DNA from: Arsenophonus fragariae
GTDB taxonomy: Bacteria; Pseudomonadota; Gammaproteobacteria; Enterobacterales; Enterobacteriaceae
Direction of reading: 5' to 3'
Length of the DNA: 64,000 nucleotides
NCBI GenBank assembly: GCA_047291315.1
Contig: JBDPYZ010000008.1
Coordinates: forward strand, 60,780-124,779
In this document: positions 17,751 to 27,899 of the stretch, piece by piece
Layout of the letters: each line of letters starts with the position of its first letter
Numbering within the stretch: position 1 is the stretch's first letter
Program-made: the position numbers and the translations under genes
Notes under the pieces: model-generated
Databases searched by the model: none
Seen by the model: the letters and a program-made list of their open reading frames with translations, nothing else
What the model was told of the DNA's origin: nothing

Positions 17751-19913
17751 TTATTGCAACTCTAATTTGGCGTAAGCTGCAACCAGCCATTTGATCCCTT
17801 CGCCCTGAAAAGCTATCTGCAAACGGCAATGCTCACCATCCCCTTCCAAATTAATAATAGTTCCTTCACCAAATTTAGGATGACGAACCCGTTGACCTAA
17901 TGCATAGCCACTATCATTTCGATTAATGGGGGTACCAAGTCGTTGATGGTTAATAGAGAATGAAACCGTTGCACGTAAACGAACTTCTTCAATACATTCT
18001 GTCGGTAATTCTGCAATAAAACGCGAAGGACGATGGTAGACCTCTTTACCATATAATCGACGGCTTTTCGCACAAGTCAGCGTTAATTTCTCCATCGCAC
18101 GTGTCAATCCAACATAAGCCAACCGCCGTTCTTCTGCCAGCCCTCCGCTCTCTTCCACACTCCTCTGGCTTGGAAACATACCTTCTTCCATACCGACAAT
18201 AAAGACCAGCGGAAACTCTAAACCTTTTGCCGAATGTAGAGTCATTAACTGCACTGCATCCTGATGTAGTTCCGCTTGCCCTTCACCGGATTCCAACGCT
18301 GCATGAGACAGAAATGCTTGCAGTGGCATTAAATCTTGATCTTCTTCTTGATAACTAAATTGACGAGTAGCAGTGACTAACTCCTGAAGGTTTTCAATAC
18401 GCGCTTGCGCTTTTTCTCCTTTTTCCTGCTGGTACATTGCCCGCAGACCTGAGTCATGGATGACGCGATCAGTTTGAACATGTAACGGCATATCCATAGT
18501 TTCTTTAGCCAATGCATCAATTAACTCAAGAAACCGTTCAATCGCCCCCGCCGCTCGACCACCGAGAACTTTTTCACCTAATAAATATTCACAACTTTCC
18601 CAAAGAGTGAGTTGTTTTTCGCGTGCCGCCTGACGAACAGTGTCTAATGTTCGTTCTCCTATGCCGCGAGTTGGGGTGTTAACCACTCGTTCAAACGATG
18701 CATCATCATTACGATTAGCTACCAGGCGTAAATAAGAGAGCGCATCTTTAATTTCCTCCCGCTCAAAAAAGCGTTGGCCACCATAAATACGATAGGGCAT
18801 TGAAGACTGTAACAAGGCTTCTTCAAGCACACGTGATTGTGCATTGCTACGATAAAGAATTGCGCACTGTTTTAAAGCGCCACCTTTCTCATGCCATTGC
18901 TTAATGCGACTAACAACATAACGCGCTTCATCTAACTCATTAAAACCACAATAAAGCGAGATAGGTTCACCATCATTCCCTTCTGTCCAGAGATTTTTTC
19001 CTAACCGGTTATTATTATTGGCAATCAAGGCATTAGCCGACTTCAAGATATTGTTAGTCGAACGATAATTTTGTTCCAGCCGGATAGTTCCAGCCGCTGG
19101 AAAATCTTGCAAGAAACGTTGAATATTTTCTACTTGTGCACCACGCCAACCATAAATTGACTGATCGTCATCTCCAACAATCATAATCTTACCAGTATCA
19201 CCAGCCAAAATACGTATCCAAGCATATTGGATGCTATTAGTATCTTGAAATTCATCGACCAGAATATTGGTAAAACGATCACGATAATGTTGTAGTATAT
19301 GCGGTTTATTCAGCCACAACTCATGAGCACGCAATAAAAGTTCAGCAAAATCAACTAATCCGGCCCGGTCACAAGCTTCCTGATAAGCTTGATAAATTCG
19401 CAGCTGAGTTTCCTCTATTAGATTACCATAACTGTCAATATGCTGTGGTCGCAAACCTTCATCTTTTTTTGCGTTGATGTACCACATAACCTGACGTGGT
19501 GGCCACTTACTCTCATCTAAATTGATTGCTTTGATAATTCTGCGCACTAAACGATATTGATCATCACTATCTAAGATTTGGAAATCTTGCGGTAAATTGG
19601 CATCCAAATAGTGAGCCCGCAACAGACGATGCGACAGACCATGAAAAGTCCCTACCCACATACCGCTTTGATCTCTACCTAATAACGCATTAATACGGTG
19701 GCGCATCTCAGCCGCCGCTTTATTGGTAAACGTCACCGCCATAATCGAGAAAGGTGAAACCTTATCAACTGCCAGTAGCCAAGCGATACGATGAACAAGA
19801 ACTCGTGTTTTACCACTACCAGCGCCGGCAAGTATTAACATATTAGTTAGCGGTTCAGCAACGGCTTTACGTTGCTTATCGTTTAAGTTTTCAAGTAAAT
19901 ATGAGACGTTCAT
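17751..19913 (-). CDS. uvrD: DNA helicase II UvrD
   Basis: Superfamily 1A 3'-5' helicase that unwinds the incised strand in nucleotide excision and MutHLS mismatch repair. The Walker A AGAGSGKTRV is near residue 30, the Q-motif LNDKQRKAV precedes it, motif II is VDEFQDTN, motif III GDDDQSIYGWRGA, and motif VI YVGLTRAMEKLTL is near 570. A C-terminal Tudor-like tail ends IKWLVAAYAKLELQ. I use the ATG at 19913, giving 720 residues like E. coli; another in-frame ATG lies three codons earlier at 19922. Keeping UvrD intact while the paralogous rep is broken matters, because loss of both is lethal in E. coli. Confidence 0.97.
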   Translation of the reverse strand: MNVSYLLENLNDKQRKAVAEPLTNMLILAGAGSGKTRVLVHRIAWLLAVDKVSPFSIMAVTFTNKAAAEMRHRINALLGRDQSGMWVGTFHGLSHRLLRAHYLDANLPQDFQILDSDDQYRLVRRIIKAINLDESKWPPRQVMWYINAKKDEGLRPQHIDSYGNLIEETQLRIYQAYQEACDRAGLVDFAELLLRAHELWLNKPHILQHYRDRFTNILVDEFQDTNSIQYAWIRILAGDTGKIMIVGDDDQSIYGWRGAQVENIQRFLQDFPAAGTIRLEQNYRSTNNILKSANALIANNNNRLGKNLWTEGNDGEPISLYCGFNELDEARYVVSRIKQWHEKGGALKQCAILYRSNAQSRVLEEALLQSSMPYRIYGGQRFFEREEIKDALSYLRLVANRNDDASFERVVNTPTRGIGERTLDTVRQAAREKQLTLWESCEYLLGEKVLGGRAAGAIERFLELIDALAKETMDMPLHVQTDRVIHDSGLRAMYQQEKGEKAQARIENLQELVTATRQFSYQEEDQDLMPLQAFLSHAALESGEGQAELHQDAVQLMTLHSAKGLEFPLVFIVGMEEGMFPSQRSVEESGGLAEERRLAYVGLTRAMEKLTLTCAKSRRLYGKEVYHRPSRFIAELPTECIEEVRLRATVSFSINHQRLGTPINRNDSGYALGQRVRHPKFGEGTIINLEGDGEHCRLQIAFQGEGIKWLVAAYAKLELQ

Positions 19914-19977
19914 GGTTACCATTAAATTAAGAGAGAAGTCAATAAATCACTACTGTGTTTTTAACCAGATGAGAAGA

Positions 19978-20694
19978 TTATATCAGCGTAATGAGTGAAG
20001 CCAAAGCCGTGATCTCAACATGAGGCAGTATGTCATTCTCATTGATAGTTAGTAAGTTGCTATTGTCAGTATTGATCCAACAAGCTTGTATGCCGCTCTG
20101 TAAAGCACCTTGAATATCTGTTGTTAAATCATCACCTACATGCAAAATTTTATCCAATGCAATATTAAATTTTTGCGCGGCAAGATAATACATATCACTA
20201 AACGGTTTAGCTCATCCATCTGGCCCCGCTTTTAAAACAAATTGAAAATAATCGCCTAATCCGCAAATATTAGGATCTGCATTGCCATTAGTAATAGCCG
20301 CTAGTGGGACTTTTTTGGCTAAGGTAGATAAGATCTCGTGGGTTAACTCTGAGATTACGATTTGACTACGCCAATAAGAAAAGTGTGCCATTATATCGTC
20401 AGCTCCACTAGCAGATCCTTCTCGATCGTAACCATAATGACAAAGTAACGCTTTCACTGCTAACCAACGCCACTGTGTGACATCGTGATAAATTTCAGGG
20501 TACTGATTAACAATTAACGTTTGAAAGTTTTTTAAATCGGCAAATTGAAACTTATTAAAGCGAACATCATAACAACGAATAAAATTTAATAACTCCTGTT
20601 CTGTTTTATCAATAACTGGGCGATTATCATACAGTGTGTCATCCAAATCAAAGGTAATCGCTGCAATAGATCTTAATTGCCGATAAAAACGCAT
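19978..20694 (-). pseudogene. yigB: YigB HAD phosphatase with one in-frame TGA
   Basis: YigB is a HAD phosphatase acting on FMN and related phosphates; in E. coli it also affects persistence. The frame aligns end to end with the E. coli protein (238 residues), but a TGA at 20209-20211 falls where E. coli has Arg (AGPHGR), consistent with CGA to TGA. The stop separates HAD motifs I and II (DLDDTLYDN, ITNGN) from the acid motif (HVGDDLTTD), so the N-terminal 160-residue product should be inactive. No other lesion is visible. It directly abuts xerC (TGA then ATG) in the dapF-yigA-xerC-yigB order. Confidence 0.9.
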
Positions 20695-21609
20695 TCAAGG
20701 TTTCTCCCTTTTTGCTCTTGGATGAGCCACATCATAAACCTTGGCTAAATGCTGAAAATCTAGGTGAGTATAAACTTGGGTAGTAGAAAGATTAGCATGT
20801 CCTAGTAACTCTTGAACTGCCCTCAAATCTCCGCTTGATTCCAAGATATGAGTAGCAAAAGAGTGACGGAGTTTGTGAGGATGAATATAACTTCTAACAT
20901 CCTGACGAATTCCCCATAACGCAAAACGCTTTTGTACATTACGAGCGGAAATTCGTTTGCCTCTTTGTATTGAGATAAAAACAGCATCTTCTTGCTTAAC
21001 ATATTGTTGACGCATCTCAAGCCAACGGATTAACCATTCTACGGCTCTACGCCCTAATGGTACTTTCCGCTCTTTACTACCTTTTCCCATAACTCGAACT
21101 TCACCACTTTGTAAGTCCAGATGCTCGCAATTCAAATTAACCAGTTCAGATAAACGTAATCCTGCACCATACATAACTTCCAACATGGTTCCATCACGTA
21201 CAGATAGAGGATCTGTTAAATCAATATTTAGCAACTGATTGACTTCATCAACATCGATATTTTTAGGTAAGTGACGTTTATTTTTCGGAGTTCTAACTGT
21301 CTTAGCTGGATTAGCCGTTATTATGCCCAGCCCAACTAACCAATCTAAAAAACTTCTTAATGACGAAAGACGTAAAGCAAGACTCGCTGCCTGCAATCTT
21401 TGTCGGCGACACTTTGCAACCATCATACGAACATGTGATATTTCTAACTGCGTCCAATTATCGATGTTCATATCTATAGCCATATCCATTAATACGACTA
21501 ACTGACGTTGATAATTAATAATGGTCACTGGACTTAGCTGCCGTTCTACACGTAAGTAACGTAAAAAATTGTCAATTCGTTTCTGCAAGCTTTGCCGTGT
21601 TGGATTCAT
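20695..21609 (-). CDS. xerC: Tyrosine recombinase XerC
   Basis: With XerD, resolves chromosome dimers at dif. The N-terminal SAM-like domain spans about 5-100. Catalytic residues are all visible: Arg152 in GAGLRLSEL, Lys176 in the MGKGSKER hairpin, His245 and Arg248 in HKLRHSFATH, His271 in LLGHANLST, and the nucleophile Tyr280 in TTQVYTH. Length 304 against 298 in E. coli. The start codon overlaps the yigA stop as ATGA, and the gene belongs to the lptM-dapF-yigA-xerC-yigB run. Confidence 0.97.
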   Translation of the reverse strand: MNPTRQSLQKRIDNFLRYLRVERQLSPVTIINYQRQLVVLMDMAIDMNIDNWTQLEISHVRMMVAKCRRQRLQAASLALRLSSLRSFLDWLVGLGIITANPAKTVRTPKNKRHLPKNIDVDEVNQLLNIDLTDPLSVRDGTMLEVMYGAGLRLSELVNLNCEHLDLQSGEVRVMGKGSKERKVPLGRRAVEWLIRWLEMRQQYVKQEDAVFISIQRGKRISARNVQKRFALWGIRQDVRSYIHPHKLRHSFATHILESSGDLRAVQELLGHANLSTTQVYTHLDFQHLAKVYDVAHPRAKREKP

Positions 21610-22310
21610 GAACGTGTTACCCAGCGCAAAAGCAGATCAGGTAATAATTTGGCTAAATGGTCAAGCATCGTCGTTCCCATACCTTTCTGATAATGTTGAA
21701 TATCACGACTACTAAAAATCACCATCCCTAAATTACCATAAAGTCCTAATAAAGAAATAGCCACCGAACCGACATGATTTACGTCTGGCATCAATAACAA
21801 TATTTCGGGGTTATTTAACGTACCAAGATAGTGATTTTTTTCACCAAATCGCTGAATACGAAAAGGTTCAAATGCCTGACGAGAAATCATAACCTTTTGC
21901 GCATCCATCGGTACGCCTAGCTGCCAACAATCACTAAACAAGCGAATATAAGCTCCACCCAAACCAAAACTTCTTGACCAGGCATATAAACGATGCTGAA
22001 AATCGTCAAAATCATCTGCCGTTGATAGCTGAATAACCAATTTTAATAGTCGATTAAATAGTATTTCATTATTGCGAGCCTGCTCAACCAACAGTTGCAT
22101 ATCCTGTTCTAGATTTTGGATATAAACTCGTTGACGCTTCATAGACCATTCAACTAATGAAACCGCGTGATGAACAGGATGAGGCACCCGTATCTGCTCA
22201 ACGGCAGCTGCATTCCGAATAAAAAAATGAGGATTGCTTTTCAGATATTCCACGACAGTCTGATCATCTAACAGAGGTTGAGGATCAAATGCTGCTTCTT
22301 TTTTATCCAT
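21606..22310 (-). CDS. yigA: DUF484 family protein YigA
   Basis: GAF-like DUF484 protein always found between dapF and xerC in enterobacteria; its biochemical role is unknown. I place the start at ATG 22310 (MDKKEAAF), with AGG about 10 bases upstream, because homology to YigA begins there and the longer frame would run back into dapF. Residues 15-40 give the family pattern VVEYLKSNPHFF, then a coiled-coil segment (about 60-95) and the GAF-like half. The stop overlaps xerC by ATGA, which points to translational coupling. It is unbroken at about 234 residues. Confidence 0.88.
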   Translation of the reverse strand: MDKKEAAFDPQPLLDDQTVVEYLKSNPHFFIRNAAAVEQIRVPHPVHHAVSLVEWSMKRQRVYIQNLEQDMQLLVEQARNNEILFNRLLKLVIQLSTADDFDDFQHRLYAWSRSFGLGGAYIRLFSDCWQLGVPMDAQKVMISRQAFEPFRIQRFGEKNHYLGTLNNPEILLLMPDVNHVGSVAISLLGLYGNLGMVIFSSRDIQHYQKGMGTTMLDHLAKLLPDLLLRWVTRS

Positions 22311-22338
22311 AATAAAAGACCTTTTAACCAAACAAAAC

Positions 22339-23163
22339 TTAGAAATGAATAACTCCATCATAAACATGTGTCGCTGGACCAGTCATAAACAGAGGATGAC
22401 CCAATCCATTCCAACGAATTTTTAGCACGCCCCCAGGTAAATCAACTCGGATATTTTTTCTTAATAAACCTTGTTGAATACCGATAGCAACAGCAGCACA
22501 GGCACCACTTCCACAAGCCTGTGTCTCTCCTACACCACGTTCATGTACACGTAATCGAATATGTTCATGATCAATAACCTGCATAAATCCTATATTAGCC
22601 CACTCAGGAAAACGTTCATGCTTTTCAAGTATCGGCCCCAATAGAGCAACTTCAGCAATGTCAATATCCTCAACCTGTAATACACAATGAGGGTTGCCGA
22701 TAGAAACTACTCCACATAATATTGTTTGTTGTTGAGTTCTAATTATATAAGTTTTCTCAGCTTTTTGCGCTTTAAATGGTACTTTATTTGGCTCAAACTC
22801 TGGAACTCCCATATTGATACAAACATCTTCATTTTCTGTTACCGACAATGTCAATCTGCCGGATTGAGTACTTACTTTGATATCGCGTTTATTTGTCAGT
22901 TTTTTTAGACAAACAAAACGAGCGAAACAACGGGCACCATTGCCACATTGAGCCACTTCACTACCATCGGCATTAAAAATACGATAATGAAAATCAAGAT
23001 CCGGATCATAAGGTGCTTCAACAACTAAAAGCTGATCAAATCCAATCCCCCTATGTCGATCCGATAAACGACAAATAAGCTCAGGAGAAAAATAAACATT
23101 TTGAGTAACCGCATCTACCACCATAAAATCGTTACCCAAGCCATGCATTTTGGAGAATTGCAT
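22339..23163 (-). CDS. dapF: Diaminopimelate epimerase
   Basis: Cofactor-independent epimerase that makes meso-diaminopimelate from the LL form, for peptidoglycan and lysine. The two catalytic cysteines are Cys73 in VAQCGNGARC and Cys217 in TQACGSGACAA. The N-terminus MQFSKMHGLGNDF is the family start and the length of 274 equals E. coli. It starts 17 bases after the lptM stop, so lptM-dapF-yigA-xerC form one transcription unit. Its retention fits a cell that still makes its own cell wall. Confidence 0.97.
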   Translation of the reverse strand: MQFSKMHGLGNDFMVVDAVTQNVYFSPELICRLSDRHRGIGFDQLLVVEAPYDPDLDFHYRIFNADGSEVAQCGNGARCFARFVCLKKLTNKRDIKVSTQSGRLTLSVTENEDVCINMGVPEFEPNKVPFKAQKAEKTYIIRTQQQTILCGVVSIGNPHCVLQVEDIDIAEVALLGPILEKHERFPEWANIGFMQVIDHEHIRLRVHERGVGETQACGSGACAAVAIGIQQGLLRKNIRVDLPGGVLKIRWNGLGHPLFMTGPATHVYDGVIHF

Positions 23164-23180
23164 TTTCTACTCCATCATAA

Positions 23181-23384
23181 TCAATTGGCTATTTTTTCAT
23201 TAATCGATTTGTGAAGTGTTTCTGTCTGTATCGATTGATGTTCTGTCTCTTTAGACGATATCGTACTTCCAGTTTTTTGTTCCTTTGTTGCTTTCGCTGG
23301 AAAATAGAGTGGTCCTTTCAAACCACAAGCAGAAAGTAGGGTTAATAATATCGATGTCATAAATAGCCAAATTAATTTTTTCAT
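23181..23384 (-). CDS. lptM: LPS-assembly lipoprotein LptM (YifL)
   Basis: Short lipoprotein that binds the LptD-LptE translocon and helps its oxidative maturation. The 67-residue product has a signal sequence with lipobox LLSAC, so Cys20 would be lipidated, followed directly by the conserved GLKGPLYFP motif that defines the family. The rest is a low-complexity Lys/Thr/Ser/Glu tail. It lies immediately upstream of dapF and divergent from the cyaY remnant, exactly as in E. coli. Confidence 0.9.
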   Translation of the reverse strand: MKKLIWLFMTSILLTLLSACGLKGPLYFPAKATKEQKTGSTISSKETEHQSIQTETLHKSINEKIAN

Positions 23385-23469
23385 TATGTTAAAACCTGCA
23401 TTCTTAAACCATTATCTTTTATAATCTATAATCGCAGTTAGGCGCAGAAAAGCAAATAGGAAATTGACG

Positions 23470-23808
23470 ATGACAGATACAGAATTTCATCAACTGGTTG
23501 ATAAACTGATGGATAGAATAATAGAATAAAAAAAACAACTTGATAAGTACGATGGTAATAATGATCTCGATTGAGAAACCCATAGCGGTATTATGACGCT
23601 AATCTTCGAAAGTGACAGTAAAATTATTATTAACCGCCAAGAACCACTCCATCAAATATGACTAGCTACACACTCAGGTGGTTACCTCTTCAACTATAAA
23701 ACAGACAATTGGTATTGTGCTCGCAGCAATAAAAATTTTATCCAAATATTAGCTTATGCTATTAGTGAACAAAGCGGCAAACCATTTTTATTTTTATTTG
23801 ATCTCTAA
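23470..23808 (+). pseudogene. cyaY: Frataxin-like CyaY with three in-frame stops
   Basis: CyaY is the bacterial frataxin, an iron-binding modulator of IscS in Fe-S cluster assembly. From ATG 23470 to TAA 23806 a single frame of 112 codons aligns with E. coli CyaY (106), including the IIINRQEPLHQ strand and HSGGY. Three codons have become stops: TAA after DRIIE, TGA where E. coli has Cys in DIDCE, and TGA where E. coli has the conserved Trp in HQVWLAT. There is no frameshift. Position between lptM and cyaA, facing away from lptM, is the conserved site. Confidence 0.92.
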
Positions 23809-23836
23809 CTGCTAAAACAAATATCATTCTTTATCA

Positions 23837-26404
23837 TTAATGTATATAAAAACTAATGCCTGATTCTTCTAGACAAACATTCTCATTGAACTGCGAATTT
23901 GAAAATGAGCTAGACAAATAAGGAATAACTTGATTTTTATCTTCTACTTTTATTATCTGATAAAATTGCGGTAAATTGAAATTGACCAAATTTGCACGGT
24001 AGGTAGAGCGATAATGTGAGGATGAATAAAAACGGCTTACATCCCTAACAAGTTCCTCTTTATTTCCTTCACAATGTGAATAAATTTCCACCCGATTTTC
24101 TTCATCTAAAATATAAATATTAAAACCATGATTTTCTTCTGTATCCTCAAAGAAAAACTGTACAATCCCTTCACTGGCATAACCATCAACAACTAAAGGC
24201 AAATGATAAGTTTCTTTGACATCTAATTTTACCGGTAAGCCATGTAATTTATTATTAGAAATTGCACCATAAAATTCGACCGCATTTTCCAATTTCTGCA
24301 CTGAAACATTCAAGCGCTCAAAAAATAATCCCCAGGTTTGACCTGCAATACGTAATGCCTTGAAACGCCCTGAGTCATTACAACTGCTTGATAGACGTAA
24401 TTCAATACATTCTGAAACCAGCTGTTGAACACGAGTACCAATCAACCCTCTCATATTTTGGCTATAACAAAAAACTTCAACTACATCCGGTAGCTCAGCA
24501 TCTTGATGCATTTTGCCCAAAATCGTTTTTAATGCTTCCAACATAGATTGCTCACCAGAGAAATGAAGTGTTCTCACTTCATTCCAAGAGTTGCGATACA
24601 GTAGATCAATACTGCTGACTAAGCATTGTGGTGGGTCACCAAAACTCAATATATCTAATTTACGTAAATCAAAATAGGTAATTTGATCAGAAAACACCGC
24701 TGTCGGATCTTTCTCTAAATTAACAATAATTGCTAAATGGCGGATTTCACAGGGGCTATATAAAGCTTTTGGTGTGGGTGCTAGTAAGCGAATAGGAAAA
24801 TTTGTGGTTATATCATTAACAAATTGATACAATTTATTTTCATCACATTGTGATCCACCGTTATGAATATAAATATTGGATTGCTCTGTCAATAAACCAT
24901 TAAAGTAAGTCCATGCCACTAATTTACTAAGATAACGGTTATATTCTAAAGGTTGATGTCCAATGATAGAATCTACCGTTGGCGCCTTATTATATAAGTA
25001 CCAACCACTGCGATTCGCGCGCCCGGCTGGGACATAAATAAAAGTGAGATGACTTTCAGACAGATCTGGCGAAATTTGCGGATTAACCAAAGTGACTTTA
25101 CCTGGTAATACTTCAAAGGCTGCATACAACTTACGCGTCAACACGCCAATATCCTGTGGGCTTGCACTAACCCGTAAATTATTACGGCGGGCAAAGCGAA
25201 TAAGATTACGGTAACTTTGCATCATAGTATCAAGTAATTCATTATGCGCATCTCGAACCTGCTCTATTTTCCAATAATTTCGCTTGTCGAGGACACTTAA
25301 TCGCTCTGTATTCCACTCCCATGAACTAACAAGCTGTGATAACACATGCCTTCGCCAACAGTCACTCACAGAAGTGTTATTTTCATCAGACAATTTTTCA
25401 CAAACTTTGAGGTAAAAACAGCGACGAATCAAATCAAGACGCTTAAAATCACTGATTTCCATCAAATAACGTGTAACGCGTTCTAACATTAAACAATAGG
25501 CATCTAGACCATAAGAAACGATTTCTCCTGCATGCAAACGTTTCTTAAATTCCATTGCCAGCAACATACCACGCGGATAATCCCAGGAATAAGCTTCCAG
25601 TAAAATACTTTTCAGCACGGCTTTATAAGGCGAATCAACACTTTTATACAATTGCCACAAACTAGCACCAAAATACTCTTCAGCCGATAATTCACCTAAA
25701 CCGCCTAAATCTAACCATTCATTTGGGGTTAAGACTCCCTGCGCGTACAGCAATAAAACATATTCATCGTAATTGGTTTCTTCTTCTGCTGGTACCATCA
25801 TCCATAGTAAACGTTTCCCAGCCATACGAACCGCTGTACGATAAAATTCATCCAACAGCAATATATGTTGTGTCGTTCCGCAATCTTCACCATTCAAACT
25901 ACCACTCGTATGATGGCGAAAACGATTTTCATCAATTAAAAAGAAAGTAACATCTATACCAAGCGAGGATGCCAATTGCTCAATTAATGTACATTTTTTT
26001 TGTAAAAGTTGTCTTTCTTCCTGATCTAACCATGATTGATGACATACCCAAACATCCAAATCAGAAACATCACTTTGGCCAATTGATGATGTACTTCCCA
26101 TGGAATAAATACCTGTAATAGGTAATTCACCATTGGTTGGTTGTGAAGCAACTTCACAAAAGAGATATGCCTCAAACTGCTTTAACCAATTAATTTGTTG
26201 AACATCAGGCGCAAAAAAACAGACACCAGCAGGTACATTACCTTCAATATAACCAGGTAACATGGGATGATGATAATTTAATAAAACTGGCAGCAATCCA
26301 TATACATGCTTGAACGCTTCACTCATAGAAGATGATGCTCGTTCCAGCCGTAATTGATTGATTGCATCCAATCTTTGCTTTAGTGTCTCAATATAAAGAT
26401 ACAA
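23837..26404 (-). CDS. cyaA: Class I adenylate cyclase CyaA
   Basis: Makes cyclic AMP, the ligand of CRP; its activity is controlled by the glucose phosphotransferase system through EIIA-Glc. The start is TTG, at the same residue as the known TTG start of E. coli cyaA (YLYIETLKQRLDAINQ). The N-terminal nucleotidyltransferase domain keeps GSTSSIGQSDVSDLDVWVCHQSW near residue 105-130 with its two catalytic Asp. The C-terminal regulatory half is complete, ending in a divergent Ser/Asn-rich tail. Length 855 against 848. It is divergent from hemC across a 553-base intergenic region. Confidence 0.97.
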   Translation of the reverse strand: MYLYIETLKQRLDAINQLRLERASSSMSEAFKHVYGLLPVLLNYHHPMLPGYIEGNVPAGVCFFAPDVQQINWLKQFEAYLFCEVASQPTNGELPITGIYSMGSTSSIGQSDVSDLDVWVCHQSWLDQEERQLLQKKCTLIEQLASSLGIDVTFFLIDENRFRHHTSGSLNGEDCGTTQHILLLDEFYRTAVRMAGKRLLWMMVPAEEETNYDEYVLLLYAQGVLTPNEWLDLGGLGELSAEEYFGASLWQLYKSVDSPYKAVLKSILLEAYSWDYPRGMLLAMEFKKRLHAGEIVSYGLDAYCLMLERVTRYLMEISDFKRLDLIRRCFYLKVCEKLSDENNTSVSDCWRRHVLSQLVSSWEWNTERLSVLDKRNYWKIEQVRDAHNELLDTMMQSYRNLIRFARRNNLRVSASPQDIGVLTRKLYAAFEVLPGKVTLVNPQISPDLSESHLTFIYVPAGRANRSGWYLYNKAPTVDSIIGHQPLEYNRYLSKLVAWTYFNGLLTEQSNIYIHNGGSQCDENKLYQFVNDITTNFPIRLLAPTPKALYSPCEIRHLAIIVNLEKDPTAVFSDQITYFDLRKLDILSFGDPPQCLVSSIDLLYRNSWNEVRTLHFSGEQSMLEALKTILGKMHQDAELPDVVEVFCYSQNMRGLIGTRVQQLVSECIELRLSSSCNDSGRFKALRIAGQTWGLFFERLNVSVQKLENAVEFYGAISNNKLHGLPVKLDVKETYHLPLVVDGYASEGIVQFFFEDTEENHGFNIYILDEENRVEIYSHCEGNKEELVRDVSRFYSSSHYRSTYRANLVNFNLPQFYQIIKVEDKNQVIPYLSSSFSNSQFNENVCLEESGISFYIH

Positions 26405-26957
26405 AAATTTTGCCTGAATTAACTTTAAAAAATGAATAACCTTAAATCAGCCATTGGTTCCTTTGGTATTTGGAAACTACAACATCGGTAAGGCGATAAG
26501 CTTTTTTCAATAGATTGCTAAAAACGTGATCAATTTAACATTTTGTACCAAAAGGGTAAAGTATATTACACCTACATTGACTGTTTATTTTTCACACTAA
26601 ATGCTTTCCTTTCTTTGTACATGAAAATTTTTTTTCGTTTCTAATAATTTTAAATAGATGATCCATTTATAAAAAAAGAAAATAATTGGTTAAACTTTCT
26701 CATCAAATTTTTATAATTATTTCTAATAATAAATATTCAGATAAATATAAAAAGATTAATTAAACATCTATTTTTTTGCTTTTACCAAATAATAAAAAAT
26801 CATTTTTCTGCTGTCTGCAATCTGCTTCTGCTCTATATATTAGCTATATTTATTAAGCGATCGGCTATAACTGGAAAAAAACTTACCAAAATGTTAAAAT
26901 TGACCAGCTTTTCCTTATAATTCACTCATAATCTAACTACCTAAGAAAAATAAAAAC
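26405..26957. promoter_or_regulatory. cyaA-hemC divergent intergenic region
   Basis: 553 bases of very A+T-rich DNA between the TTG of cyaA and the ATG of hemC. It has no reading frame worth calling. It must contain the promoters of both units. I could not identify a convincing CRP site (TGTGA-N6-TCACA) or an unambiguous sigma-70 promoter by eye, though TTGAC-like and TATAAT-like hexamers occur at poor spacing. Confidence 0.5.
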
Positions 26958-27899
26958 ATGTCAATACAAACACTGCGTATCGCAACAAGGAAAAGTCCAT
27001 TAGCAATGTGGCAAGCTATTTTCGTAAAAACACAACTAGAAAAACATCATCCAACACTAACCATCGAGCTTATTCCGATGGCTACCCAAGGTGATATTCT
27101 ACTTGATACTCCCCTGGCTAAAATTGGTGGCAAAGGACTTTTTGTCAAAGAATTAGAAAATGCACTACTAGAAAACCAGGCTGATATTGCTGTTCATTCC
27201 ATAAAAGATATCCCCGCCACTTTTCCTAATAACTTAGGATTAATCGCAATTTGCCAGCGAGGAGATCCTCGTGATGCTTTTGTATCCAATCAGTACGATT
27301 CCCTTGATGCGCTTCCAGCTGGGAGTATTATAGGAACATCAAGCCTACGTCGCCAATGCCAACTACGTCATACTTATCCCCACTTAGTTATTCAAGATCT
27401 GCGTGGTAATGTCGGAACTCGACTGAGTAAATTAGACAATGGTGAATACGATGGTATTATTCTTGCTGTGACTGGCCTAAAACGTCTTGTTTTAGAAGCA
27501 CGCATACGTATGCCGTTGCCACCAGAGCACTCATTACCTGCAGTTGGGCAAGGCGCTATTGGTATTGAATGCCGTCTTGATGACAGCCACACACAACATT
27601 TTCTAGCACCGTTACATCATCATGATACTGCTATCTGTATTCAAGCAGAACGAGCCATCAATAATCGATTGGAAGGTGGCTGCCAAGTACCAATAGGGAG
27701 CTATGCTATTTGGCAAAATAAACAAATTTGGCTTAGAGCGCTAGTTGGGGCATCCGATGGTAGTCAAATTCTTCGTGGAGAAAGATATTTTAAGCCTGAA
27801 GACGCACAACAAGCTAGTATTGAACTTGCGGAAGAGTTACTCAATAACGGCGCCAAACAAATTCTTAACAAAATTACCCCAGGAGCATTTTCTCGATGA
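26958..27899 (+). CDS. hemC: Porphobilinogen deaminase (hydroxymethylbilane synthase)
   Basis: Condenses four porphobilinogens into hydroxymethylbilane. The dipyrromethane cofactor is carried on Cys242 (LEGGCQVPIG) and catalytic Asp84 is in HSIKDIP, both at the E. coli numbers. Substrate-binding arginines sit in SSLRRQCQL and LRGNVGTRL. Length 313 equals E. coli. It is the first gene of hemC-hemD-hemX-hemY and its TGA overlaps the hemD ATG by four bases. Confidence 0.97.
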   Translation: MSIQTLRIATRKSPLAMWQAIFVKTQLEKHHPTLTIELIPMATQGDILLDTPLAKIGGKGLFVKELENALLENQADIAVHSIKDIPATFPNNLGLIAICQRGDPRDAFVSNQYDSLDALPAGSIIGTSSLRRQCQLRHTYPHLVIQDLRGNVGTRLSKLDNGEYDGIILAVTGLKRLVLEARIRMPLPPEHSLPAVGQGAIGIECRLDDSHTQHFLAPLHHHDTAICIQAERAINNRLEGGCQVPIGSYAIWQNKQIWLRALVGASDGSQILRGERYFKPEDAQQASIELAEELLNNGAKQILNKITPGAFSR

